From an uncultured Polaromonas sp. (GTDB lineage: Bacteria; Pseudomonadota; Gammaproteobacteria; Burkholderiales; Burkholderiaceae): a stretch of 13,124 bases of DNA. This document shows, one piece after another, positions 5,980 through 13,124 of this stretch; position 1 is the stretch's first letter, and the number at the start of each line of letters is the position of its first letter. The notes below the pieces were generated by a model that saw only the letters and a program-made list of their open reading frames with translations, did no database searches and was not told where the DNA came from. A program made the translations under genes and the position numbers. Location: assembly GCA_946479075.1 (NCBI GenBank), contig CAMLDT010000094.1, positions 1 to 13,124 on the forward strand. Reading direction: 5' to 3'.

Positions 5980-6482
5980 GCGCCGATGTAATCCTTCTTG
6001 CCCACCTCCACGCCGTTGTGGCGCAGGATGTCATAAGCGGTGGTGGTGTGGAAGAAAAAATGCGGCAGGCCGTAGTTCAGCAGATAGGACTGGCCGGTAA
6101 AGATTTTTTCCTTGGGTGTGCCGGCCTGCGTCACGATGCGGCGATCCTCGCTGCCGTCGATCTGCGCTGCCTGCAGGCTGCCGACAAAGGCCAGCGTTTT
6201 TTCAATGCGCGCCTGCAGGTCGGCAAACGTGGCTTCGGTGTCCTCATAGCCGGGCACCTCGACACCGGCAATACGCGCCGACACGCTTTTGGCAAAGTCG
6301 CAGGCGATCTGCACCTGGCGAATCAGCGGGAACATGTCGGGATACAGCCGGGCCTGCAGCAGCGCTTCGGGCGCAATTTTTTTCGCCTCTACATGGGCCT
6401 CGGCCTTGGCCAGCACGCCACTGAGCGCGCCCAGCATCTGTTTGAACACGGGCACGGAAACTTGGTACATCGACACAGTCAT
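5973..6482 (-). CDS. DUF1993 domain protein
   Basis: 169 residues matching what I know of the DUF1993 family along its whole length: MTVSMYQVSVPVFKQML at the start, then a helical core with LYPDMFPLIRQVQIACDFAK (about 46-65), a PGYEDTEATFADLQARI helix, and a C-terminal NYGLPHFFFHTTTAYDILRHNGVEVGKKDYIG motif. The fold is thought to be related to DinB four-helix bundles; the biochemical role is unknown. Cytosolic, with no signal. The start is supported by an AGGA six bases upstream. It lies 48 bases downstream of the adenylate cyclase gene on the same strand, so the two may be co-transcribed. Confidence 0.9.
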   Translation of the reverse strand: MTVSMYQVSVPVFKQMLGALSGVLAKAEAHVEAKKIAPEALLQARLYPDMFPLIRQVQIACDFAKSVSARIAGVEVPGYEDTEATFADLQARIEKTLAFVGSLQAAQIDGSEDRRIVTQAGTPKEKIFTGQSYLLNYGLPHFFFHTTTAYDILRHNGVEVGKKDYIGAY

Positions 6483-6530
6483 GGCAATCCTGGGAGTGGA
6501 ATAAAAAAGAGTGGAAAGAGTGGGGAACGA

Positions 6531-8633
6531 TCAGCTTGCCAGCCGCGCGGGTTCGCGGCACAGCGCGATCATGGCGCGGCACAGCGGGTCGTCGGGAAAC
6601 TCCGCCTGAATTTCAGTATAGCGATGCAACGCGGTGGCCCTGTCGCCCTGGCTGAAGGCTTCGTAGGCATGCTGGGTGAGCTGGCACAGGCGAATTTCTG
6701 CGGGTGTGGCTTCCAGCGCCGGATCGCCCCCGCGGATGCCCACCAGTTCATAAATTTCCATGTCGGAGCGCCGGCCCTTGACGGTGACCACATTGATGGG
6801 CCGCAGCCACAGGTGTTCGCCGGCCTCCTTGAACACCGTCTGGCTGATGCAGATGCGCGTGCCGAACTCCTTGTTGGCACCTTCAAGACGCGAGGCCAGG
6901 TTCACGCCGTCGCCCATCACGGTGTAGCTCATGCGTTCGCTGGAGCCGATGTTGCCGACCAGCACCGAATCGCTGTGGATGCCGATGCGCACATGGAGCG
7001 GCCGCAAGCCCTCCAGCGCCCACTGCCGGTTCAGCCGCGCCAGCGTCTGCTGCGCCCGCAGCGCCGCGACGCAGGCGTGCAAGGCGTGATCCTTGAGCAG
7101 CGCCGGCGCGCCCCAGAATGCCATCACGCCGTCGCCGATGAACTTGTCGATGGTGCCCTGCTCTTGGTTGACGGCGCGCGTCACGGCCTCCAGGTAAGCC
7201 GAGACGCGGATCAGCAACTCCTGCGCCGGGCTGGTTTCGGCCAGGGTCGAGAAGGATTCGATGTCGGAAAAGAAAATCGTCAGGAAGCGGCTGCTGCCGC
7301 CCAGTTCCAGCCGCTGGTTGGAGCTCAGCAGCTGCTGCACCAGGCCACGCGGCACAAAAGCCGAAAACGCGTGGACGGTGCTGTCCAGCGTATCGACCGC
7401 CTTGATCAGCGAGGCAATTTCCGGAATGCCGGACTGGATGCTGCCCGATGGCGCCGAGACGAAGTTCTGCACCGCGATCACCTTGGCCTCCATCTGCTCG
7501 ATGGGGCGGGCGATCAGCTTGGACAGGAAGTAGATCAGCAGGACCTGCAGCAGCACGGCGATGGCGCCGAACAGCAGCACCTTGCGGTTGTTTTCGGTCC
7601 ACTTTTTTGAGAAATCGCTCAGCGGCGCAATGATCATCACGCGCCAGGCCTTGCCCACCGTGGGCGGAAAGCTGGCAAACATGGCCACGTATTCCTGCCC
7701 GCCGCGCGCATCGACAAAGGTGAAGCGTTCGCTGCTTTTGTCGGGCCGGGAGGCCACCGCCAGCGCCGGCAAGGGGCTGGACAGGCGCGACAGGCTGTTC
7801 TGCAGCAGCTTGCCGTCTTCGCGCCGCACCGCCTGCGCCGGGTCCGGGTGCGCAATGATGCGGTCGTCGTCATCGACGATCAGGCTCAGTGAATGGGCGC
7901 TGACGGGGCGCGTGGCCAAAAACTTCGACAGGCTGTCCAGCGTGATGTCGGCGGCAACCACGCCGGCCAGTTTGCCGTCGGCCAAAAAAGGCATGGCAAT
8001 GGTGATGCCCGGCAGCCCGGTGGTGGCAAAAATATACGGGTCGGACACCGACAGCCGCCGCCCTGCCGCCACCGAGTCCTTGAACCAGGGGCGCACCCGC
8101 GGGTCGTACACCGCCGGCGCTTCCGAACGGCCAGCGGGCTGGCCCTGGGCATCAAAAAACACATACCGGTCCATCGCTGCACCGGGCGCCTTGCGGTCCA
8201 GCCAGCGGGTGGCCAGCCGCGTGCGTTCGGGCGGCGCGCGATCCTGGATCCTGCCGCCCGGCGGAATCACCAGGCTCATGCGGAAGGAGCCGTCGTCAAA
8301 GGCCACATACACACTGCTGATGTTGCTGCTGTGCGCCAGCATTTCCGTCATGTAGGCGGCCGAACGCTCCTGCCGGAAAAAGCCGGTCTCGGCTTCGCCC
8401 AGGCTGGCGGCCACCTTGACCAGCGATTTGATCGGGTCCAGCAGCTCACTGGAACTGACGATGGTTTCGAAACGCGCTTTCTCGATGAGCTGGTGCGCGG
8501 TATCCCGTGCAATGCTGTTGTTGGTCGCGTAGTTGAACCAGACGGTGGCCACAAACAGCGGCAGCGACAGCAGCAGGAACAGCACCACGATGCTGGGCCG
8601 CAGGCGCAGCGAAAACCTGTAAGGCTTGTTCAT
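6531..8633 (-). CDS. Membrane-bound class III adenylate cyclase with periplasmic dCache sensor
   Basis: 700 residues. Layout: transmembrane helix 13-34; large periplasmic region about 35-345 with a dCache_1 signature (YDPRVRPWF at 176-184, SDPY at 197-200, GVVAADITLDSL at 224-235); second transmembrane helix 352-371; HAMP-like linker 372-425; then a cyclase homology domain from about 448 to 630. Catalytic residues are complete: metal aspartates Asp457 (FSDIESFS) and Asp501 (IGDGVMAFWGAP), Lys497 and Thr571 for adenine selection (Thr suggests class IIIb), and Asn578/Arg582 in VNLASR. The predicted activity is ATP to cAMP in the cytosol under control of an external ligand. A C-terminal helical tail (645-692) looks TPR-like. 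The start has GGGAGGG six bases upstream, and a 10-bp stem lies just before it. Probably in a transcript with the DUF1993 gene. Confidence 0.92.
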   Translation of the reverse strand: MNKPYRFSLRLRPSIVVLFLLLSLPLFVATVWFNYATNNSIARDTAHQLIEKARFETIVSSSELLDPIKSLVKVAASLGEAETGFFRQERSAAYMTEMLAHSSNISSVYVAFDDGSFRMSLVIPPGGRIQDRAPPERTRLATRWLDRKAPGAAMDRYVFFDAQGQPAGRSEAPAVYDPRVRPWFKDSVAAGRRLSVSDPYIFATTGLPGITIAMPFLADGKLAGVVAADITLDSLSKFLATRPVSAHSLSLIVDDDDRIIAHPDPAQAVRREDGKLLQNSLSRLSSPLPALAVASRPDKSSERFTFVDARGGQEYVAMFASFPPTVGKAWRVMIIAPLSDFSKKWTENNRKVLLFGAIAVLLQVLLIYFLSKLIARPIEQMEAKVIAVQNFVSAPSGSIQSGIPEIASLIKAVDTLDSTVHAFSAFVPRGLVQQLLSSNQRLELGGSSRFLTIFFSDIESFSTLAETSPAQELLIRVSAYLEAVTRAVNQEQGTIDKFIGDGVMAFWGAPALLKDHALHACVAALRAQQTLARLNRQWALEGLRPLHVRIGIHSDSVLVGNIGSSERMSYTVMGDGVNLASRLEGANKEFGTRICISQTVFKEAGEHLWLRPINVVTVKGRRSDMEIYELVGIRGGDPALEATPAEIRLCQLTQHAYEAFSQGDRATALHRYTEIQAEFPDDPLCRAMIALCREPARLAS

Positions 8634-8651
8634 CCCCGACCCTCCCCCGCC

Positions 8652-8689
8652 GCGCGGGCTTGTTGTGTTGTCCTGCAGAAAGCCCGCGC
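8652..8689 (-). terminator. 10-bp perfect stem-loop between DUF808 and cyclase genes
   Basis: GCGCGGGCTT (8652-8661) and AAGCCCGCGC (8680-8689) are perfectly complementary around an 18-base loop. On the minus strand it follows the DUF808 stop by about 52 bases and ends 18 bases before the cyclase ATG, directly ahead of the ribosome site. There is no U-run, so it may be a terminator of unusual form or a leader structure that affects cyclase expression. Confidence 0.5.
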
Positions 8690-8741
8690 CCCTCAGCGCC
8701 GGCAGACCCGAGCGCGCATTATGGCGCGGGGCCGCGCGGCC

Positions 8742-9650
8742 TCAATCGCTGCGGGACCGCAACTTGCCAGCAAGCTTGACGGCGGCCAGCACCAGCGCAC
8801 CAGCCAGCATGCCGACCAGCGCATCGGCCAGCAGCGGCGTGACGGCGCCCAGCACGGGGCCGGCGCGCGCGGCCAGCGCCTCGATGGCGTGATGCAGGGG
8901 CGCGATGCCATGTGTGAGGATGCCGCCGCCGACCAGGAACATGGCGGCGGTTCCTGCCACCGACAGGCCCTTCATGAGCCAGGGCGCGGCGGCCAGAATG
9001 GCCAGGCCCAGGCTGCGCAGCACGCCGGTTTTTTTGCTCAGGTAGAGACCGCCGTCATCGAGCTTGACGATTCCGGCGACCAGGCCATACACACCAGCGG
9101 TCATCAGGACGGCAATCCCGCTGAGCACGCTGAGCTGGGTGAGGAAAGCACTGCCCTGCACCGTCCCGAGCGTGATCGCAATGATCTCGGCCGACAGGAT
9201 GAAATCGGTGCGCACGGCCCCCTTGATCTTGTCTTTTTCGAGGGCCATCATGTCGGTTGCCGGGTCGGCCAGCGCCTTGCGCAGCTCCTCCTTGCGTGCG
9301 GCGTCTTCCTCCTTGCTGTGCAGGAATTTGTGCGCAAGTTTTTCGAAACCCTCGTAACACAGGAAAGCCCCGCCCAGCATCAGCAGCGGGGTGACGCCCC
9401 AGGGGGCAAACGCGCTGATGGCCAGTGCCGCCGGCACCAGAATGGCCTTGTTCAGCAGCGAGCCCCTGGCGACCGCCCAGACCACGGGCAGCTCGCGGTC
9501 GGCCTTGACACCGGCGACCTGCTGCGCGTTGAGCGCGAGGTCGTCACCGAGCACACCGGCGCTTTTTTTGGCCGCCACCTTGGTCAGCAGCGCCACGTCG
9601 TCGAGCACCGTGGCAATATCGTCAAGCAGGGCAAACAGGCTGCTGGCCAT
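8742..9650 (-). CDS. DUF808 family integral membrane protein (YedI-like)
   Basis: 302 residues from the start MASSLFALLDDIATVLDD, which is the typical start of the DUF808/YedI family. Characteristic stretches include KSAGVLGDDLALNA (about 29-42), DRELPVVWAVARGSL, GGAFLCYEGFEKLAHK, DKIKGAVRTDFILSAEI and KLDDGGLYLS. Several hydrophobic segments follow: about 71-100, 150-190, 210-245 and 272-295. The biochemical function of the family is not established. Longer upstream readings were rejected because they overlap the divergent promoter region and lack family similarity. The ribosome site is weak. It lies upstream of the cyclase gene on the same strand, but the stem-loop between them argues against simple co-transcription. 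Confidence 0.9.
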   Translation of the reverse strand: MASSLFALLDDIATVLDDVALLTKVAAKKSAGVLGDDLALNAQQVAGVKADRELPVVWAVARGSLLNKAILVPAALAISAFAPWGVTPLLMLGGAFLCYEGFEKLAHKFLHSKEEDAARKEELRKALADPATDMMALEKDKIKGAVRTDFILSAEIIAITLGTVQGSAFLTQLSVLSGIAVLMTAGVYGLVAGIVKLDDGGLYLSKKTGVLRSLGLAILAAAPWLMKGLSVAGTAAMFLVGGGILTHGIAPLHHAIEALAARAGPVLGAVTPLLADALVGMLAGALVLAAVKLAGKLRSRSD

Positions 9651-9737
9651 GGGGGTTCCCGAAAGTGATGTCGCGGTGGATTGTCGCAGCAGGCGACTGG
9701 CTTGGCGACAGGCAGGCAACCGGTACACAATGGGCCC

Positions 9738-10166
9738 ATGATAAAAAACGCATGGATCGCCTACGCCGGCGCGCTGGTCTTTTTTGTGGCAGCCGACATG
9801 CTCTGGCTGGGTCTGCTGATGACCGGCCACTACCAGGCGTGGATCGGGCCGCTGATGCGTGAGCAGCCGCTGCTGTTACCGGCGCTGGCGTTTTACCTGG
9901 CGTACCCGGTGGGGCTGGTGGTGTTTGCCATTCTTCCCGCGCTGCCGTCATCGCGCTGGGCCGCTGCCGCCGCGCGAGGCGCCCTGTTCGGGCTGCTGGC
10001 TTACGCCACCTACGACCTCAGCAACCTGGCCACCCTGAAGAACTGGCCACTGCCACTGACGCTGGTGGACATGGTCTGGGGCACGGCACTGTCCTGCGGT
10101 AGTGCGCTGGCCGGGTATGCGGCGGTCCGGGCCTGGGGCACAGCGCGCCAGGGGCCGGGCTTGTAA
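9738..10166 (+). CDS. DUF2177 family small membrane protein
   Basis: 142 residues, with about four transmembrane helices (roughly 7-29, 44-65, 74-93 and 107-130). The motif TYDLSNLATLKNWPL (about 92-106) followed by VDMVWG is the hallmark I recall for DUF2177. Function is unknown; the protein would sit in the inner membrane. The chosen ATG is the first that gives a family-like N-terminus (MIKNAWIAYAGALVFF); an ATG at 9730 is in another frame. It is divergent from the DUF808 gene with 87 bases between starts. The metallophosphoesterase follows 59 bases downstream on the same strand and may be in the same transcript. Confidence 0.85.
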   Translation: MIKNAWIAYAGALVFFVAADMLWLGLLMTGHYQAWIGPLMREQPLLLPALAFYLAYPVGLVVFAILPALPSSRWAAAAARGALFGLLAYATYDLSNLATLKNWPLPLTLVDMVWGTALSCGSALAGYAAVRAWGTARQGPGL

Positions 10167-10225
10167 TTGACGGGTTGGCAGCCACATCCCTGAGGCGCGA
10201 TCCCGCGCGCTTCCGGCCCAACCCG

Positions 10226-11362
<1,137 letters not shown>

Positions 11363-11382
11363 AACTGCGTCTTAGCTTAGTC

Positions 11383-11742
11383 TTAGTAACGGCTGGCTGT
11401 CAGGCGGCCAAAGACCCACCCCGCCAGCAAGGCAGCGCCCACGGCCTGCAGCGGATGCTCCTTGATGTAGGCCTTGGAGTAGTCCACAGCCTGCAGCGGC
11501 ACATCGGTGAAACGTTGCGCCTGGTCGCTGACCTTGCCCGCCACACTGGCAGCGCCGCTGGCCAGCTTGTCCACGGTGTTGTGCGCCGCCGTGGCAGCCC
11601 GGTCCACGGTGGATCGTGCCGGGTCGGCCACCTTGTCGATGGTGTCGTGCAGTGAACTGCCGGCCTGGTTGACGCTGCGCTGAACCGCGTTGTCGGCTGA
11701 AGAGGCCATTGTGGCGCCGGTGCCCGGATAGGTTTTGTCCAT
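11383..11742 (-). CDS. DUF883/ElaB-YqjD-like membrane-anchored stress protein
   Basis: 119 residues from an ATG with AAGGA six bases upstream. Residues 30-80 form an amphipathic helix with repeated Asp/Ala/Val patterns (TIDKVAD, TVDRAAT, TVDKLAS). The C-terminus has YIKEHPLQAVGAALLAGWVFGRL (92-114), the E-x-P-x-x-x-V-G and Gly-rich transmembrane segment typical of the ElaB/YqjD/DUF883 group. Known members are tail-anchored inner-membrane proteins of stationary phase, and some bind ribosomes. No enzyme function is expected. GTCCTACA lies about 125 bases upstream in the sense direction. The gene converges with the metallophosphoesterase, with only 20 bases between stops. Confidence 0.82.
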   Translation of the reverse strand: MDKTYPGTGATMASSADNAVQRSVNQAGSSLHDTIDKVADPARSTVDRAATAAHNTVDKLASGAASVAGKVSDQAQRFTDVPLQAVDYSKAYIKEHPLQAVGAALLAGWVFGRLTASRY

Positions 11743-11866
11743 GGTGAAGTCCTTAAAAGTGGTGAATGGCAAAGTGCCGGCCGCACTGCACAAGGCGCGC
11801 GGCAGGCCCATGAACCACTGTGAAACACGCCATGCCTGCAGGCTGTGCGCAAGGGGATGGCAGCCC

Positions 11867-11874
11867 TGTAGGAC
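11867..11874 (-). promoter_or_regulatory. GTCCTACA motif, copy c
   Basis: On the minus strand the sequence is TTGTCCTACAGGG, about 125 bases upstream of the DUF883 gene start. It shares TGTCCTACAGG with copy b. The related palindrome CCTGCAGG lies 30 bases further toward the gene (11835-11842). Confidence 0.4.
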
Positions 11875-11906
11875 AAGGCAGTCAATCGGTCAATGGAGCC
11901 CGTCGC

Positions 11907-12479
11907 TCAGTCAAAAAGGCCGGGGGTGCCACGCATGGCGCCCTCGATGATGAGCAGGCGCAGCTTGGTGCGCACGCCGCCGCTGGCCGAGAAGCCGCCC
12001 GGCTTGTCGCCTGCAGCCAGCACCCGGTGGCAGGGCACGACCGGTGCAAAAGGGTTGCGTCCCAGCGCCTGCCCGACGGCGCGGGCAGCGCCGGGTTCGC
12101 CAAGGCGGGTGGCGACCTCGCCATACGTGAGCGTCTGCCCCGGCGGGATGGCGCGCGCCACCGCATAAACCCGCTGGTGAAAAGCCGGCACGCCGCGCAT
12201 GTCGAGCGCCAGGCGATCCACCGCATTCGGTTCACCGCGCAACATGGCTGCTATGGCATCCACGGCCGCCGCCACCGGCTCATCCGGGGCGCTCTCGTCC
12301 GCCTCCGGAAACCTTTGCCGGATGCGCGCGCGGGTGGCTGCGACGTCGGCCTCAGGCAACTGCACGCCGCAAATGCCTGCTGCGCCCCACACGATGGCGC
12401 AGGGGCCGACCGCGGTATCGAACAGCGCAAACAGGGGGTGTGGCGGGTGCTGGGGCGGGCGGGTTTTCTCGGTGGGCAT
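11907..12479 (-). CDS. ogt: Methylated-DNA--protein-cysteine S-methyltransferase (Ogt type)
   Basis: 190 residues. A suicide DNA-repair protein that moves the alkyl group from O6-alkylguanine or O4-alkylthymine to its own cysteine. The active site VPCHRV has Cys150 and His151. The DNA-binding part has YGEVA (119-123) and AARAVGQALGRNP (131-143) with Arg133 at the position of the arginine finger and Asn142; Glu179 completes the Asn-His-Glu relay. An N-terminal ribonuclease-H-like domain (about 15-90) precedes it. It is slightly longer than E. coli Ogt because of a Pro-rich start. There is no Ada regulatory or AlkA domain. The ribosome site is weak. Three 11-bp direct repeats lie 36-68 bases upstream of the start. 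Confidence 0.93.
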   Translation of the reverse strand: MPTEKTRPPQHPPHPLFALFDTAVGPCAIVWGAAGICGVQLPEADVAATRARIRQRFPEADESAPDEPVAAAVDAIAAMLRGEPNAVDRLALDMRGVPAFHQRVYAVARAIPPGQTLTYGEVATRLGEPGAARAVGQALGRNPFAPVVPCHRVLAAGDKPGGFSASGGVRTKLRLLIIEGAMRGTPGLFD

Positions 12480-12514
12480 GGTGAGCCCATCCTAATCCAC
12501 TGGGCGCCAACAGA

Positions 12515-12547
12515 ACGCATGCAAAACGCATGTAAAACGCACGCAAA
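12515..12547. repeat. Three phased 11-bp direct repeats upstream of ogt
   Basis: Contiguous units ACGCATGCAAA (12515-12525), ACGCATGTAAA (12526-12536) and ACGCACGCAAA (12537-12547). The period is close to one DNA turn, so the units face the same side of the helix. They lie in the likely promoter region of the minus-strand ogt gene. Their use as regulator-binding sites is an inference. Confidence 0.7.
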
Positions 12548-12570
12548 CTTGCCGTGGCAGCCCCGGTTTT

Positions 12571-12624
12571 GCTATTAAATAAGTAGCTGCTCACCCTTGC
12601 TGCCAAAGGGCTGGAGGGCTAAAA
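12571..12624 (+). repeat. Dispersed intergenic repeat, copy 4
   Basis: Plus strand: GCTATTAAATAAGTAGCTGC, then CACCCTTGCTGCC, AAAGGGCTGGAGGGC and TAAAAC, about 54 bases. It shares GCTAT, AGCTG and AAGGGCTGGAGG with copies 2 and 3. It lies between ogt and the small acidic protein gene. Confidence 0.65.
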
Positions 12625-12726
12625 CATCCGCAATCGGGTGTCGGCGGATACCGACAGCAACTGGCCCGTTTTTCCTAGCCTGCCGGCGCAGGCGTGCGCG
12701 CAGGATCAAAGCGCAAACGGAGCACC

Positions 12727-12746
12727 CACACGGAGCCACACGGAGC
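12727..12746 (+). promoter_or_regulatory. Duplicated 10-bp unit carrying two ribosome-binding cores
   Basis: CACACGGAGC occurs twice in tandem (12727-12736 and 12737-12746). Each has a GGAG core; the second is 8 bases before the ATG at 12753 and is the likely ribosome site, while the first is about 18 bases away. Confidence 0.5.
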
Positions 12747-12752
12747 ACAACC

Positions 12753-12914
12753 ATGAGCCATTTTTCCGCCACTACCCACGGCCCGCGCCGGCAGCGCGAC
12801 GTCAATCCGGAAGAAGCCGCTGCCGGCGAAGACACGGAAGACCTGCCGCTGTCGCCGGACGAAGACATGTCCGTCATCCCCGACGAGGAGCGCGTGCTGG
12901 ACGTGCCTTCCTGA
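12753..12914 (+). CDS. Small acidic protein, conserved-looking, function unknown
   Basis: 53 residues. The ATG was chosen because a GGAG site precedes it; an in-frame reading from 12597 begins inside a dispersed repeat and is Arg-rich, unlike a real protein. The product is strongly acidic (many Asp and Glu from residue 20 on) and ends LPLSPDEDMSVIPDEERVLDVPS. This resembles, from memory, small hypothetical proteins of Burkholderiales with a PLxPDE...IPDDER..DVPS tail. There is no signal peptide, membrane segment or cysteine. No function can be given. Confidence 0.7.
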   Translation: MSHFSATTHGPRRQRDVNPEEAAAGEDTEDLPLSPDEDMSVIPDEERVLDVPS

Positions 12915-12926
12915 CAGCGGCGCGGC

Positions 12927-13124
12927 TCAGCCGACGTTGCGCTTGAGGCGGATTTCTTCCAGCTTCACGGTACCGACCACCACGGTTTTGAGCGAAGTCA
13001 TCTCGCGCTTGAAGCCGGCGTGTTCGTGAAAGCGCAAGGCGCGTTCATTGCGCACCGGCACCCAGATGGTGACCTTGGTGCAGCCCTCTTCCTTGAGGCC
13101 GTCATTGGCAGCGTCCCACAGGGC
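12927..13124 (-). CDS. GNAT acetyltransferase, C-terminal part (cut by window end)
   Basis: The last 65 codons of a minus-strand gene whose start lies beyond the window. The visible protein reads ALWDAANDGLKEEGCTKVTI, then WVPVRNERALRFHEHAGFKR and ends LEEIRLKRNVG. The N-x-x-A-x-x-F-x-x-x-x-GF segment is the acetyl-CoA-proximal helix and beta strand of GNAT N-acetyltransferases. The acceptor substrate cannot be deduced from this part. It converges with the small acidic protein gene, 12 bases apart. Confidence 0.8.
   Translation of the reverse strand, partial: ALWDAANDGLKEEGCTKVTIWVPVRNERALRFHEHAGFKREMTSLKTVVVGTVKLEEIRLKRNVG

Noticed and set aside
6018..7610. A 530-residue open frame on the plus strand opposite the DUF1993 and cyclase genes
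   Set aside because: It is antisense to genes with complete catalytic motifs; the product is His/Gln/Arg-rich without recognisable domains, as expected for the complement of GC-rich coding DNA.
7893..9668. A 591-residue open frame on the plus strand opposite the cyclase and DUF808 genes
   Set aside because: Same pattern: low-complexity His/Gln/Arg composition, spans two real genes and their spacer, no ribosome site.

Overview
The window looks like chromosomal DNA of a high-GC betaproteobacterium, most likely Burkholderiales, family Comamonadaceae (Polaromonas, Rhodoferax or Variovorax type). This rests on the G+C-rich coding sequence, the protein families present, and four copies of an intergenic repeat that resembles one I associate with that family (starting GCTAT, with AGCTG and AAGGGCTGGAGG blocks). 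I see no rRNA, tRNA, CRISPR array, transposase, phage gene or replication origin. It reads as ordinary chromosome with unusually structured intergenic spaces.

Layout. (1) 75-2132, minus strand: three cell-envelope genes transcribed in the order small Ser/Thr/Asn/Gln-rich secreted protein, L,D-transpeptidase-like protein 2, L,D-transpeptidase-like protein 1. The two transpeptidase-like proteins are tandem paralogues. (2) 2133-2596: a 464-base gene-free stretch with a repeat copy and palindromes. (3) 2597-4512: an MFE-2-type SDR (acyl-CoA dehydrogenase type) divergent from a NUDT19-like NUDIX hydrolase; both may act on CoA thioesters. (4) 4546-5544: tRNA-dihydrouridine synthase DusC, convergent with the NUDIX gene across a 10-bp tandem repeat. 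(5) 5761-5979: a possible 72-residue Pro-rich protein. (6) 5973-9650, minus strand: DUF808 membrane protein, then a membrane-bound class III adenylate cyclase with a periplasmic dCache sensor, then a DUF1993 protein. (7) 9738-11362, plus strand: DUF2177 membrane protein and a membrane-anchored metallophosphoesterase. (8) 11383-12479, minus strand: a DUF883/ElaB-YqjD-type membrane stress protein and an O6-methylguanine-DNA methyltransferase. (9) 12753-12914: a small acidic protein. (10) 12927 to the window end: the C-terminal part of a GNAT acetyltransferase.

Main points for a second look. The octamer GTCCTACA occurs four times, only between genes, and always in the sense orientation upstream of a gene (transpeptidase-like 1, the Ser/Thr-rich secreted protein, the Pro-rich ORF and the DUF883 protein), which suggests a shared promoter or operator element for an envelope or stress regulon. 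The cyclase sensor domain has residues at spacings that match the amino-acid-binding motif of dCache chemoreceptors, so it may be an amino-acid-responsive cAMP synthase. Three helically phased 11-bp repeats lie just upstream of the DNA-repair methyltransferase. Functional statements come from motifs read by eye; no database search was run.
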